64,000 bases of DNA, from the NCBI GenBank assembly GCA_965240325.2, contig OZ251228.1, positions 2,046,001 to 2,110,000 on the forward strand, read 5' to 3'. The notes below the pieces were generated by a model. The model ran no database searches, was not told the origin of the DNA, and was given only the letters and a program-made list of their open reading frames with translations. This document shows, one piece after another, positions 27,950 to 38,492 of the stretch; within the stretch, counting starts at the first letter, position 1, and each line of letters begins with the position of its first letter. The DNA comes from Rebecca billardiae RCC1528. Its lineage: Eukaryota; Haptophyta. Position numbers and translations under genes: made by a program.

Positions 27950-28803
27950 ATGGTCATCAGCATTCTTTCGGAGCGGAATTGCATGCCCTGCCGCATCCCT
28001 GACGCACAATGGCGGGCGCGAGGAGCAACGCGACGGGGCGGTCGCGCTGAGCGCCGCGTTCGTTTCGTACAGCTCCTTCATCCTCGTGCCGGAGCACCGG
28101 CTCCTCTTCTGCAAGATCGACCAGGCCGCGAGCCAGAACTTCGTGCAGCTCTTCCGCGCGGTCCGCACGCCGCACGACCCGGCGCTGCGCAAGCAGCTGT
28201 TCGTGCAGAACACCAACACGCTGCGCTACTTCGGGCTGGGCGTGGAGGACGGCGCGGTGCGGCTGGCCGAACCGGCCTGGCAGGCCGCCGTCGTCTACAG
28301 AGTGCCGCTCGAGCGCTTCGCCTCGGCGTACGCGTCCATGTGCACCGCGGGCCGTGACATGGACGGCGCGCGCCATTGCTCGGAGGCATTCGGCGTGTCG
28401 CGCCCCAGCTTCGACGAGGCGGCGGCAGCGCTCGGGCGAGGGCGCGTGCGCAACGGCATCAGATGCGGCAGTCTGAGCACTGCAGCGGGCTCAGCGCCAC
28501 CCTCGGCGCTTGCAAAACGTTCGAGCGCCTCGAGCCGACGCGCGCGCACGCAGCCGTCGAGCGTATGCTGCGCGCGGTCGGGGTGGACGTGCGCGCGCTG
28601 GCGCCCGAGCTGGACAAGCTGTTCCCCGACGAGCACGCGCGCGCGGCGCTGCTGCGAAGCGTCGAGCCGGGCGACGGCGCTCCGCGCAAGCGGCCGGCGC
28701 CGCAGCTCGCGGACGGGTGGCGGCGTGCGTGGGCAAAGCGGCGCGCGCCCGCCGCGCCGAGCGGCGCGTTGTGCTCGAGGCCGAGCGCGCGCGCGCCAAG
28801 GAG
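27950..28803 (+). pseudogene. Sulfotransferase-like sequence, frameshifted (unit 4)
   Basis: As in units 1-3, plus a 4-bp insertion soon after the ATG (CAGCATTCTTTCGG against CAGCTTTCGG) that throws the conserved N-terminus out of frame. DQAASQ in the degenerate PAPS loop. ATCAGATG replaces ATCAAATG at the shared frame-change site. Confidence 0.6.
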
Positions 28804-29454
28804 ATGGCGCTGCAGGCCTTCTCGACAATCTCGTACCACGGCACGGCGTTCGGCGCGCTGCGCACGCTGTACGACGACGGCTCGCGGCCGGACGGCCGGC
28901 CGCTCGCCGTCGGCGCCTCGCCGCCGCCGCGCCGCCCCGCCGCGCGCGGCACGCCCGAGTCGGCGCACGCGCTGCCGCCCGCGCGCACGCCCAAGCGCGC
29001 CGCCGCGCCGCTGCCGACGCTCGGCCGCGTCGGGCTGATCCCCGCGCCGGGCGGCGAGGGGTCGGAGGAGGAGGAGGACCGCAGGGGCTCGAGCGAGGGC
29101 ACCGCCGAGCGCGTCTCGCGCTCGTGCGAGGCGTTCCACCGCTCGTGGGCCGCGGCGGGGAGCACGCGCTCGATCGCGCAGGCCAAGATGCACCACGCGC
29201 GCATCAACACGCGCAAGTCGACGCGCCGCCTCACCGACCGGCTCTCGCAGGCGCAGGTGGAGGCGACCGCGCTCACCGCGCCGGTGGCACAGCACGTGGT
29301 GATCCCGCTGCCGCGCGTCATGGCGGCCGAGCAGGACGAGACGGTCGAGTCCGTCGACATCGGCAAGCGCCCGGCGCTCGGCGGCCTGGGCACCGTCTCT
29401 GCGCGCACGGGCGGGGGCGCCGAGCTGGGCGTGCTCAGCGCGGCGTCCATGTAG
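28804..29454 (+). CDS. Hypothetical protein; unrecombined parent of the chimeric ORFs
   Basis: Not recognised. 216 residues from MALQAFSTISYHG. The first half (FGALRTLYDDGSRPDGRPL, Pro-rich linker, GGEGSEEEED) is shared with the three chimeras; the second half is unique here: RRGSSEGTAERVSRSC, HRSWAAAGSTRSIAQAK, RRLTDRLSQAQVEA, VAQHVVIPLPRVMAAEQDE and a Gly-rich end SAASM. No signal peptide or membrane segment. The helical run AERRVVLEAERARAKE immediately upstream is in the same frame, so the real protein may begin earlier or be the C-terminal part of the sulfotransferase-like sequence after frameshifting. Confidence 0.45.
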   Translation: MALQAFSTISYHGTAFGALRTLYDDGSRPDGRPLAVGASPPPRRPAARGTPESAHALPPARTPKRAAAPLPTLGRVGLIPAPGGEGSEEEEDRRGSSEGTAERVSRSCEAFHRSWAAAGSTRSIAQAKMHHARINTRKSTRRLTDRLSQAQVEATALTAPVAQHVVIPLPRVMAAEQDETVESVDIGKRPALGGLGTVSARTGGGAELGVLSAASM

Positions 29455-29791
29455 CAGAATTGATGTCAGAGTGTATGTAGGTTATGTAGGCTCAATCGGC
29501 GGCCGGCGGATGATTCGTAGAGTGGACGCATGTTACGTGCGCATGTGAACTCGTCGCGATGAGTCCGGCCCGACGGAGTGCACGGCGGCCCCAAGGCCCA
29601 CCTTGGCCCCCAACTGCGTTCACAGCGTTGGTTCTGACGGCGGAATATTATTATTGGAATAAAAGGCGGACGGACCGCGGAACTACTGCTACGCGGTATA
29701 GCTCGTCATCATATTCAGCATCATCAGATTAGTATTATCCGAATAATAATACAATTTCTATTCATCAGTCACGTAGCACTTGTTGCAGTCA
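29455..29791. other. Intergenic region with diverged boundary motif
   Basis: No gene. Around 29603-29700 it contains a broken copy of the boundary motif seen at 13565, 18745 and 22142 (CCCCCAACTGCGTT, then GTTGGTTCT, then GGACCGCGGAAC and CGCGGTATA), so the duplicated tract probably ends here. Confidence 0.5.
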
Positions 29792-32053
29792 TCAGTCGTC
29801 GTCGTCATCGTCGGCGGACGACGAGCCGCGGGATGACGATGACGCAGATGAGCTCCGCCCCACACCCATGGGCACGCCCCGACTGCTGGCCTTGGTGCCG
29901 CCGACTGTTGTCCACATGCGCCCCACGTGGACCACCCGTTGCTGCGTCTGCTGCTCGCGCTGCCTTCGGCCGGCAGCCCCTGCCTGCCCGCCAAGCGTCG
30001 TCGCCTGAAGCTGCACGCGTGCTGAGGCCAGCTGTGAAGCCAGCTGTGAGTGTGGCGCCTCAGAGTCAGACCGACGAGTTGCATCGCTGCTGCCAACACC
30101 GTCCGGCGAGCGGCGGTCCGAAGGCGGCCCTGGCCGATCTGCGGTAGAGCCTGGCTGCGGCTGCGGCCGTGACTCCCGCCGCGTGGCCTCCTCGCCGCCG
30201 CTGCGCTCGGGCGCGCTCGGTCCGCCGCCTCCTTCGCGCGTGCCGCTTCCGCTCGCCTGCTGCCGTACGCCCACCAGTGCAAAGTTGCGTGGGGAGATGG
30301 TCGGCTCGAAGACGGGCGCCCCGCCCACCGCCCACGCATCTCCGGGCGGCGCGCCGGGGGCATGCTCGGCGGCGCACTCGAGGCCGCCATGCTGGAGGAA
30401 GTGGCACCGGTCGGCGAGGATCACCGACTCGATCACAGGCGCCAGGGCCAGCCTGAGGCAGAAGAACGCGCGTGCACGGCGCCACTGCGCGGCGCAGGCG
30501 CGCGCGCGCTCGAGCGCGCGCGCGCCCAACCCGTCCACGCCGCCGGACTCGGAGGCCAGCGGGTGCCAGCCCATGCCGATGGCATTCATCGCAGCGCGCA
30601 CGTAGGCGTCGAAGTCGCCGGCAGCCGCCGCGTCCACGCACGCGCGTGGCGAGCCGAGCCGGCGGCGTGCCGGGCGTGCGGTCGAGCCGTCGTCGCTGGC
30701 GGGCGCACCGGCCGTCGCGCCACCGTCCGCCTCATCCAGCGCGTGCAGGAGCACCTCGAAGGCCGCGCGGTACCCGTGCAGCCGCGGCGGCGCGCCCGCG
30801 TCCTCGCGCGAGAGCTGCGCGGCGTACCGCTCCGCCTCATGGCACGCGAGCTCGCGCGCAGACCAGCCTAGGGCGCTGCTCAGCCGGCAGCCCGCGCGGC
30901 CTGCGCAGCCCTCGGCTGCCAGGCTGAGAGGGTATCCGACGTCGCCGCGCTCGCCCTCGGAGGGCGCATCGGGCGTGGCGCGGCCGGGGGCGGGTGCTGG
31001 CGGCGCACCCGCGCCCGGCCCGTCCGCGTGCGCCGCGCCGCCCTCAGTCGCTCTCATGTAGCAGCAGCCCACGACTAGGACCGCCTGGACCGCCGCCGTG
31101 TCGCGCGCGAGCCGCAGCACGCGCGAGCTGAGATCGCCGCAGCCGTGCAGGCACACGAGCACGAGCGGCGGCTGGTGCCGCGAGTCGCCAGGCTCGCCCT
31201 CGAGCCCCCGAGCCTCCGCGATCGCCCGCAGCAGGTCGGCCGAAGTTGCATCCACGCCCAGCTGCCACGTACCGTGTGCGAGCGCGCCGCCGCTGGCAGT
31301 GCCGGGCGCGGGCGCGCGCCGTCCGTCGCGCTCGGCGCGGTCGAGCTGCCTTAGCGCGATCAGCGCGCGCTTGCGCGCCGCCTCGACGTTCGCCGCGTCC
31401 ATCTCCAGAGCGACCACGTCGAGCCGGCCCAGCATGGCGGCAGCCTCGGCAGCGCCGGCGCCAGCTCCCCCGTACGCATACGCCAGGGCAGCGGCCAGAT
31501 ACGATTGGCCCGCGCCGATGTCGACGACAAGTGCGCGAGCACCGCGCGCGGCGGAGGCGGCCTCGGCGAGGGCGCGCACGAGAGGCACGAGCGCCGCGAT
31601 CTCGTGCGCCTTCTTGGGGGTCACGCCGGACCGAAGTGGGCGATCGATGCTGGCCGCTGAGGCTTTGCACCGCGCAGGCGAGCGCGCCACGGTCGCCGCG
31701 CGGCAGGCAGCGGCGAAGGCGAGGAGCGAGAGCGGCCAGGGCTCGCCCGTGTCAGGCTGCTCGCTGACATCCGTATCCCCTTCTGAACCGTGCATGTCGC
31801 GCGGCAGAAGGAGCCGGCCGAGCCGGTCCGCCGGAGCGCCGTGGAGCGCGTCCTGCCATGCGCGCGGGAGGCGCTCCCAGAAGCCCTCACGGAAGAAGCG
31901 CGTCATGCGCGAGTCGCACACCCACCTGTACGAGTCGACGAGGGCGAGCTGTCGGGGCATGAGCGCAGCCGCGGCGTCCGCATCAAGCGCGACGCGATCG
32001 AGCGGGAGCAAGGGCCCGGCATGCGGGAGCGTGGCTGGCCGGGAGACCGCCAT
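29792..32053 (-). CDS. METTL25-like methyltransferase-domain protein
   Basis: Seen: 753 residues, no intron. Family landmarks in order: KKAHEIAALV near residue 146, the SAM motif VVDIGAGQSYLAAAL near 176, ALEMDAANVEAARKRA, LHGCGDLSSRVLRL near 300, VGCCYM near 325, GYPLS, then YVRAAMNAIGMGW, LRLALAPVIESVILADR and ISPRNFALVGV. This matches METTL25/METTL25B (RRNAD1) proteins, a group of seven-beta-strand methyltransferases; the substrate is poorly defined. The C-terminal 130 residues are a low-complexity extension ending in poly-Ser and seven Asp. Start ATG at 32053 gives a plausible N-terminus including FFREGFWERLPRAW. Confidence 0.85.
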   Translation of the reverse strand: MAVSRPATLPHAGPLLPLDRVALDADAAAALMPRQLALVDSYRWVCDSRMTRFFREGFWERLPRAWQDALHGAPADRLGRLLLPRDMHGSEGDTDVSEQPDTGEPWPLSLLAFAAACRAATVARSPARCKASAASIDRPLRSGVTPKKAHEIAALVPLVRALAEAASAARGARALVVDIGAGQSYLAAALAYAYGGAGAGAAEAAAMLGRLDVVALEMDAANVEAARKRALIALRQLDRAERDGRRAPAPGTASGGALAHGTWQLGVDATSADLLRAIAEARGLEGEPGDSRHQPPLVLVCLHGCGDLSSRVLRLARDTAAVQAVLVVGCCYMRATEGGAAHADGPGAGAPPAPAPGRATPDAPSEGERGDVGYPLSLAAEGCAGRAGCRLSSALGWSARELACHEAERYAAQLSREDAGAPPRLHGYRAAFEVLLHALDEADGGATAGAPASDDGSTARPARRRLGSPRACVDAAAAGDFDAYVRAAMNAIGMGWHPLASESGGVDGLGARALERARACAAQWRRARAFFCLRLALAPVIESVILADRCHFLQHGGLECAAEHAPGAPPGDAWAVGGAPVFEPTISPRNFALVGVRQQASGSGTREGGGGPSAPERSGGEEATRRESRPQPQPGSTADRPGPPSDRRSPDGVGSSDATRRSDSEAPHSQLASQLASARVQLQATTLGGQAGAAGRRQREQQTQQRVVHVGRMWTTVGGTKASSRGVPMGVGRSSSASSSSRGSSSADDDDDD

Positions 32054-32164
32054 CCTGCGCTCGATAATTTGGGCTGTCTATCGTGAGCAGCCGCTGCAGC
32101 CAGTATCTAGTTAGAGTGCCATCGGCAGAGCCTTAATTGAAACCGTTGCGTACAATAGTTCTGA

Positions 32165-32207
32165 GCTACAGTTTACTAAGAATAAGAGACGCACACAGCT
32201 CAGGCAG
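32165..32207. repeat. Inverted partner of the repeat at 6375-6420
   Basis: Reverse complement of 6375-6420 apart from a 3-base deletion. Confidence 0.8.
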
Positions 32208-32330
32208 AGTGGCACCATGTATGACGTTGAACAGTCATCATCGTCAGTTCTCAGAATATCGTCTGAATATTCGGATCGGTACACAGACAGCGCCGCGCAG
32301 CGGAATACTTGGTGCCATCACCGCATCACT

Positions 32331-32458
32331 TGCGTCTTGCCGGACTTAGCAGGAGTCTCAGCTGGCCATGCCCATCGGGCCCGAAGCCTGCAACTGCGTC
32401 TTGCCGGACTTAGCAGGAGTCTCAGCTGGCCATGCCCATCGGGCCCGAAGCCTGCAAC
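32331..32458. repeat. Two tandem copies of a 64-bp unit
   Basis: The unit starting TGCGTCTTGCCGGACTTAGC is repeated exactly once with period 64. Confidence 0.95.
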
Positions 32459-32775
32459 GCTCGCGCCGTGGGCGCCGGGCCCGGTGCGGGTGCGTGGCCG
32501 ACGCGCCATCACGGGGTAGTCTGTCAGTGGCGTGGCATTGACGAAGTGCCGACCGCGACGTCAGCACCGCGAGGGCCGAGTGCCTTGTGAGGCAGAGTCT
32601 GAGTCCAAAGCCAAGCCCGAGGTCCGTCTCACCCTCACTCACTCGGGCGCTGCGGTGGCTCGGCTTGTAGCTGGATTCAGAGAGCGGGCAGGGCCCCATC
32701 TCGCCGTGTGCTGCCGCCCAGACCATCGCGTGACGCGAAGCAGCGCGGCGGGAACGCCGCTGCCCCGCCGTGTCC

Positions 32776-33363
32776 TCATTGCACGAGCACCATCCAGCTC
32801 AGCGAGAGGTAGAAGAGGAAGACGGGGTACGCCGCGAGGGTGCGCCGATTCTCCGGGACGAGCGTGGACAGAAAGCCAACCGACGCGGTCGACGCCCACG
32901 TGTAGCAGAAGGCAACGATGAGCAGCCGGCTCCAAAAGCCGATGAGCGCGCCGATGGTGACGCAGAAAATGCTCGCCACTGTCAGCGGGAAGATGCAGTA
33001 GCCCAGCACGCAGATCGACTGGAAGAAGGAGAGGGTGCCGCCGAGCAGGAGCGCGTTCACCGTCACCACGCCCGAGCCGCACCACACGATGACAAACACC
33101 GAGGTGAAGACGAGTGACTTTTGCTCTGAGGGCGCCGAGATGCTGAGGATAGTCGCGAGCACGAGGCACAGGATCAACGGACCCCACAGGTCCCAGTCCT
33201 TGAGTGTGCTCACGTCTACTGCGCGCGGGTCCATCACGCAGCGCATTTTGTTGCCGACCATGCGGACGTCTCGCATGATCGTGTCCATGACGGGCTCGTC
33301 GAGCGTGCTCTCGAAGGTCGATCCGCCGCCTCCGCCCGCCGCGCTTTCCATCCGCCCCTCCAT
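32776..33363 (-). CDS. YIPF6: YIPF6-like Golgi membrane protein (Yip1 domain)
   Basis: Seen: 195 residues with a soluble N-terminus and five hydrophobic helices. The YIPF6 hallmarks are clear: STLDEPVMDTIMRDVRMVG, DWDLWGPLILC, VIVWCGSGVVTVNALLLGG, FFQSICVLGYCIFPL and AAYPVFLFYLSLSWM. Yip1-family proteins sit in Golgi/ER membranes and take part in vesicle trafficking and Rab function. The length is typical. ATG 33363 (MEGRMES) is used; 33351 is an alternative. The frame extends upstream but the added part is not family-like. It is divergent from the cyclin gene, with 324 bp between the ATGs. Confidence 0.93.
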   Translation of the reverse strand: MEGRMESAAGGGGGSTFESTLDEPVMDTIMRDVRMVGNKMRCVMDPRAVDVSTLKDWDLWGPLILCLVLATILSISAPSEQKSLVFTSVFVIVWCGSGVVTVNALLLGGTLSFFQSICVLGYCIFPLTVASIFCVTIGALIGFWSRLLIVAFCYTWASTASVGFLSTLVPENRRTLAAYPVFLFYLSLSWMVLVQ

Positions 33364-33687
33364 GGCTGCCGCTCCAACCTGCCCCCGGCGCCGCGACTTT
33401 CGGCGAGCGCCCACACAAAAGCTGGCGGCGGTGGCAAGCGCAAAGATAGAGCGATGTCGACGGCGCTGGGATCCGGACGAGCGCAACGCCTGCGTCCGCG
33501 CCCGGACTTTGACAGGTCGTCATCGCCCTTGTCGCTCTGCACAACGCACGACTCGCGCAGCAGCAAAGGAGGCCTTGACGAGGGAGGCCTCGTGCGCGCT
33601 GCCCCGCCCCGAGCTTTGGTCACCCAGGCCGGCAACGGCGGGGCGCGTGGCGCGGGGCGGTGGCACGTGGCGCGTGTGACCGAGGCT
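33364..33687. promoter_or_regulatory. Divergent upstream region of YIPF6-like and cyclin genes
   Basis: 324 bp between the chosen start codons. The cyclin frame is open from an ATG at 33454, so part of this could be coding if that start is used. No TATA box seen. Confidence 0.35.
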
Positions 33688-35158
33688 ATGATGACGCCGG
33701 CACAGCCTCCCGCCCAGTCCCCCTGGCTCCTCACCTGGGAGGAGCTGCACAACACGCCATCGCAGATCATTGATGGCTTCTCGTACGAGAAGCTCGAGTC
33801 GTACAGGGCGGCCACGGCCGACTTTATGCAGCAAGTGGGCGTAGCGCTGCGATTGTGCGTGCGCTTCGGCGCCCGTTGCGCGCGCGAGCCGCGCCCTGGG
33901 TGGCCCAGGCGCTCGCGCGCGCGCGCGCGGGCGGCTCGGGGCGCGCGGGTGCTGAGGCCCGCGCGCCGCGCGCGCGCTGCGCGCGCCTGGCCTCGCGCCG
34001 CGCGCAGCCCGCAGCTGTCCGTGTCGACGTCGATTGTATTCATGCACCGCTTTTACGCGCGCAAGTCGTTCAAGGAGTACGACCGCTTCATCCTCTCCTG
34101 CACGTGCCTGCTGCTCGGCGGCAAGGTCGAGGAGACGCCAAAGAAGCTCAAGGACGTGCTCACGGAGGCGTACCGCGTGCGGCACAACTGCAAGCTGTCC
34201 GAGGTGCCGGACGCGGATTCGCGCGAGTTCTGGAAGATGAAGGAGCAGGTCCTCGTCTCCGAGCGCATCCTGCTGCAGACCCTCGGCTTCGAGCTGCAGA
34301 TCGAGCACCCGTACAGGCCGCTGCTCGCGTATGTCAAGGCGATCCAGGCGACGCGCGACTTTGCGCAGCTCGCGTGGAACTTTGTGAACGACTCGTACCG
34401 CACGGTGATCTGCCTGCAGTACACGTACGATACGGTCGCCGCCGCCGCGGTGCTCCTTGCGGCCGCGTACAAGGGCGTCAAGGTATGCGTGCGCGCCGGC
34501 GCGCGGCCGACGCGCGTGCCTCGGCCGGCCGCGCACGCCGCGCGCCGAGGCGGTCTCGGAACGGGCGCTGAACCCTCCACGCGCCACCCGCCGTTGTGCG
34601 GCCGCGCGGGTTCGCGGCGCCCAGCTGACGCACCCGAGCCAGCCCTCGAGCCCGTGGTACACCACCTTCAACGGCGTGCTGGAGGCGGATGTGTACGCGT
34701 GCGCCAACACGATTTGCGATCTGTACGAGCGCGAGCTGAGCAAGGCGGACGGCCGCCAGCCCGCCGAGGCGGCGGACTCCGACGGCAAGGCCGAGGAGCC
34801 GCTCGAGTCCCGAGCCGCGCCCAAGGTGGACGTGGACGCGAAGGCGCTCCACCTGCTGCGCGGCGCCTGCTCGCGCGACTCGACACCGGGCGCGCCACCC
34901 GACGGCGGCGCCGCGGCGAGCGCCGCCAAACGCGAGCGCCCAGCAGAACACACCAGCGCCAGCCCAGCGGCCCAGCGGCCGCGCGCAGACGCGCCACGCA
35001 GCGCAGGTGTGGAGGCGGCGCCGGCGTCGACACCGCCAGTCTCCTCGGCCGCGCCCCCGAACGCGGCGGCCAAGGAGGACGCGGCACAGACAGCCGGGAG
35101 CGGGCAGGCTGCAGCAGCGCTACAAGCGCCTTCCGCAGGCGAGGCGAGGAGAGAGTAG
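33688..35158 (+). CDS. Cyclin K/T-like protein (two introns)
   Basis: Seen: exons 33688-33854, 34008-34482 and 34625-35158 with GT-AG introns of 153 and 142 bp; 391 residues. Splicing restores a gap-free alignment with the first cyclin fold of the cyclin K/T group: WEELHNTPSQ, then FMQQVGVALRF joined to PQLSVSTSIVFMHRFY, CLLLGGKVEETPKKLKDV, ERILLQTLGFELQIEHPY and AWNFVNDSYRT. Cyclins of this class partner CDK9/CDK12-type kinases in transcription elongation. The second fold follows intron 2 (WYTTFNGVLEADVYAC); the C-terminal 130 residues are low complexity. The first ATG of the frame (33454) would add 78 unconserved residues; 33688 is preferred because homology begins shortly after it. Confidence 0.85.
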
Positions 35159-37062
35159 CATCCAGGACGGGGCCGCCCGTCAGCCGGGGCGCAGTCTGCA
35201 GTCAGCGGCAGCGGCCAGTGGCGGACTCGCAGTGCGCGCGTCGTCGCTTGGGGCAGCGGCTCGACGCTGCCGCGTGAGGCCGAGCGTGGACCGATCCACA
35301 CACTGTCGCTCCAGATCGGACAACCCCAACCGTCACCGTGTCACCGCTTGAACCCGTGAGTGGCGGCACTGAACCGCGGGCAGCCCCAGCGGCCAGCCTG
35401 AAGCTGGCTCGGCCAGGCCGCGCCCAGCATGTCGCATGAGCGCAGAGCTGTATGTGAGAGCAGGCTACGACAGCACTCGGGCTGTGATTCAGTCATGACC
35501 GAGTAGTGTCAGTGCCAGACAGTCAATCTAAGATCAGTCATCATCACAGTTTATTCAGATTTGTTTTATTAACGTGCGTCTAAGTAAGGCTCACGGTGGC
35601 AGGTTGCCGCGCCATCCTTCATCGCACGCTCTCCGAAGAGAGACACAGTAGTCCCGAGTGTCACGGTAACTACTATATATATAAACTGCGTCGGGCCGTA
35701 TATACTGTTCACATGACACTTGACACTGATGACAGGGCGGCCCGGGCAGCGGCTGTGAGGCGGCAGGCGCCCGCCGGCCGCAAATCGCGAATCTGCCGAA
35801 ATTGGCTTCAGATCGCTCGAACTGCTTAGCTACCAGCATCAGCAGCTGTTCTAAACTTCTAAAGCTCATAATTGTAGTGCGCATAGAGTCCCGGACCCGG
35901 ACTAAGCCCAGGCGGAGACCGCGAGAATTCGGGCTATAAAGGCGGCCGAGTAAATTCTAAAATTCGGGACCGCCCATATTGGTCAATCGTTGCGGTGCCG
36001 TCTGGCGCTGGATTGCTCACAGTCACAATTATAAGGGGTCCGGATAACGGGATATCACTGGCACAGCCAGGCTCGCCAGCTGATGGCCCCGAGGCAACCC
36101 GAGCCAGGCAGGCAACAAGGGGACTCGCAGTCTGTCAGCCCCCTTGCAACAGCTTCAACTGTCGACTACGACGTCGTCGCCTTCCTTCTGGTGACGCCGA
36201 CGGTGCGGCAAAGGGCACTCTTAGAATGTTCATGTCGTCGTGATACATATATATACGATCTGCCCCTAGAGAGGCGGTGCCAAGCCGAGGACCGCTTGTA
36301 GCTAGAGTATAGTTCCGCGACCGCCGCCAGTTTACGCCGTTAGTGCCGCTCCGATGCGACCCGTTATGGGCTCATGGACACTAACTAGTAGCTTGACAAT
36401 GACATGCGGCTCGGAAGACTCTGTCGCCTGCGTCCCTGAGTAGTCTGACTCCGTAACTAAGTAGTCTGACGGTAGAGTTCAACTAAACTCGGAGGACCGA
36501 AGGAAGACGGTAGTCGTGCCATGCAGCACTAATTAATACTGCCAGCGGCACTCTCCCTCCGAGAGCTGCCGAGGGCTATACGCGTAGCCTGCTGCCGTGA
36601 CTCTTCTGAGCTCCGCTGGGCCCCGTTCCGAGGCCGCCGAGCGGCCCGCTCGGGCCACTGGTGGCCTGGTGGCGCCCCTGGCCGGCGCCTGGCCGTTGCC
36701 GGCGTTGGCCGTTCCGTCATTCGGTTCCGAACGACCGAAGGCGCAGACCCGCCGCGGCCGACGCTTCCGGACCGAGTCCGAGACCGTCAGACCGACCGTC
36801 CGAGGCCGAGCGATGGCGAGACAGCGAGTCCGCCGGGAATCATTGAGGAAGGGTGTCACTTATATAATTATAATAATAATTAATATATATATATAACTCT
36901 CGTCCGCCCGGGAGTCTGCGCCACGCCGCCGCGCGGCGGGCAGCGGCGGCGGGCACAACGGTCCGTCACTCCGTGACCGCGGCCGTACTGAAATCTGAAT
37001 GACAGTGTGGCTCGCTAAGCCAGTCGCAGGACCGCCCGCTCGCAACTCGTTGACGGTCAAAG
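35159..37062. other. Long region without recognised gene
   Basis: Less GC-rich than its surroundings. Open frames are short and unlike known families. An AT-rich stretch (36858-36896) is the only simple repeat. Both ends are presumably 3' flanks, since the adjacent genes converge on it. Confidence 0.5.
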
Positions 37063-38306
37063 TCAAACGCGCGCCATGGTCGTCTTGCTCGGTGATCTGG
37101 CCGGCCGTAGCCCGAGCGGCGGAACAAGCACGCCGACGGAGTCCACCCGCGAGCGCAACGACGCGGCAGAGAGCGAGCGGCTCGACGAGCCTTTGCGGCT
37201 CGCTGTGCGGCTGGTAGACCTCGTCAAGGCCCCTGACTCAGCCTGCTGCCCCGACTCGTTCGCGGCCGCTGGCTGGGCATGCGACGGCCCCGCCCCGTCT
37301 TTGCCTTTGGGCCCTGCCCTGTGCAGCGTCACAGGCTTGCCCTCGCCCGAGATGTAGTTGGAGTTGTACACTTTTTCGGGCGCCTTGGGCCACCGCGCTC
37401 GCAGCTCCTCGCCTGGCACGGCGATGTAGATGTGCACGCCGCCGAGGCACGGCGGCCAGACGGGCATGTGCACCGGGTCGCGCTGCTGCACATTCCCCCG
37501 GAAGCCCTTCAGCGAGTACCCAAACCCCTTCGCCACGAGCGGGCGGCCATGCTGGTCGTACGCAATCGACGACTCGCTCACCTCGTACGCCGTCGGCTCC
37601 TTGTTTGCGTGCTTGGACGGGCCGTACACAGCGAGCCACGTGCTCCCGTCCGGCACGAACGGCTTGGAGAAGACGAGCTTCGCCGGCCGCGAGCTCTGCC
37701 ACTCGGGCAGGTGCTGCAGCGCGAGCTTCGCCGCCCCGGCTTTGTGCCGCTTGGACGCGACCGCGTAGTACACCTCACACGGGATGCCGCCCACGCTGAA
37801 GCAGGCGGCGTCGAGCAGCCGGCCGACGGAGACGCATGAGCGGCTGGGTGCGCTGTTCAGGTGGCGCTCAAGCTTGCTCATGAACTCCTCGTATTGCGGC
37901 TTCGTGCAGACGGGCTCGAGAGCCTTCACCTGCAACCCAAGGAGCAACAACGAGCGAATATTCGCATGAGCCCAGTGCGCACACCTGCGCGAGGGCGCGC
38001 ACGCCGAGACGACGCGCGCGCACACACCCAGGCTGGTACGATGAATGGCATTGTGTTTTCATCGGCCGGTCCGCCATTAGGATCGCGTTTGAGCTCGATC
38101 AAGATGCCTGTCATCCCATGGTAGTGCTGCTGCTGCACTTTGCCCGGAGCAAGGTAGATGCCGCCCCCCCTGGTGTCGACCTTGGGCTGGTTGAAGGTGC
38201 CCTGACGGCTTGTCCTCGGGCTGCCGTTTCGCGAGGATTGCCGCGGTGAGGCCGGGCGAGACGCTCGCGCCGAGTCGCGCGTTTGGCGCTTGGTGTCGGA
38301 CGACAT
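37063..38306 (-). CDS. Unrecognised conserved-looking protein (one intron)
   Basis: Not recognised. Exon 1 is 38306-38040, a GT-AG intron spans 38039-37930 (110 bp), exon 2 is 37929-37063; 377 residues. The N-terminus is basic and Ser-rich (about residues 1-45), then GGGIYLAPGKVQQQHYHGM and GILIELKRD. Exon 2 has a globular middle rich in aromatic residues (YEEFMSKLERHL, ACFSVGGIPCEVYYAV, GSTWLAVYGPSK, GFGYSLKGFRGNVQQRDP, PPCLGGVHIYIAV) and a basic Ser-rich end (TRSTSRTASRKGSSSRSLS). The acceptable splice sites and loss of open frame in the intron support the model. No signal peptide or membrane segment. It is divergent from EsV-1-7 locus 6. Confidence 0.65.
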
Positions 38307-38492
38307 TCGAGTCAGCACGGTGGCGCTCGAGTTCTTCACGGTCCTGACCGCCCTCGTCGGGAGCCTGCGCTCGCGGAGGGCTGCCCGCCTGCCCCGGCCG
38401 GGCGGCCGCGTTTTATGATTTTCTAAAGCGCCCTGTGCGATTGGACGCTCGAGCAATTGGCTCGCGCGAGGCCCCAAGCGACGCTGGCCGGC
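38307..38492. promoter_or_regulatory. Divergent upstream region of the unrecognised gene and EsV-1-7 locus 6
   Basis: 186 bp between start codons; it may include a missing 5' exon of the EsV-1-7 gene. Confidence 0.3.

Larger units (their letters stand above)
32054..32775. other. Intergenic region upstream of METTL25-like gene
   Basis: No gene recognised. It contains the 43-bp dispersed repeat (32165-32207) and a 64-bp tandem duplication (32331-32458). Confidence 0.5.
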
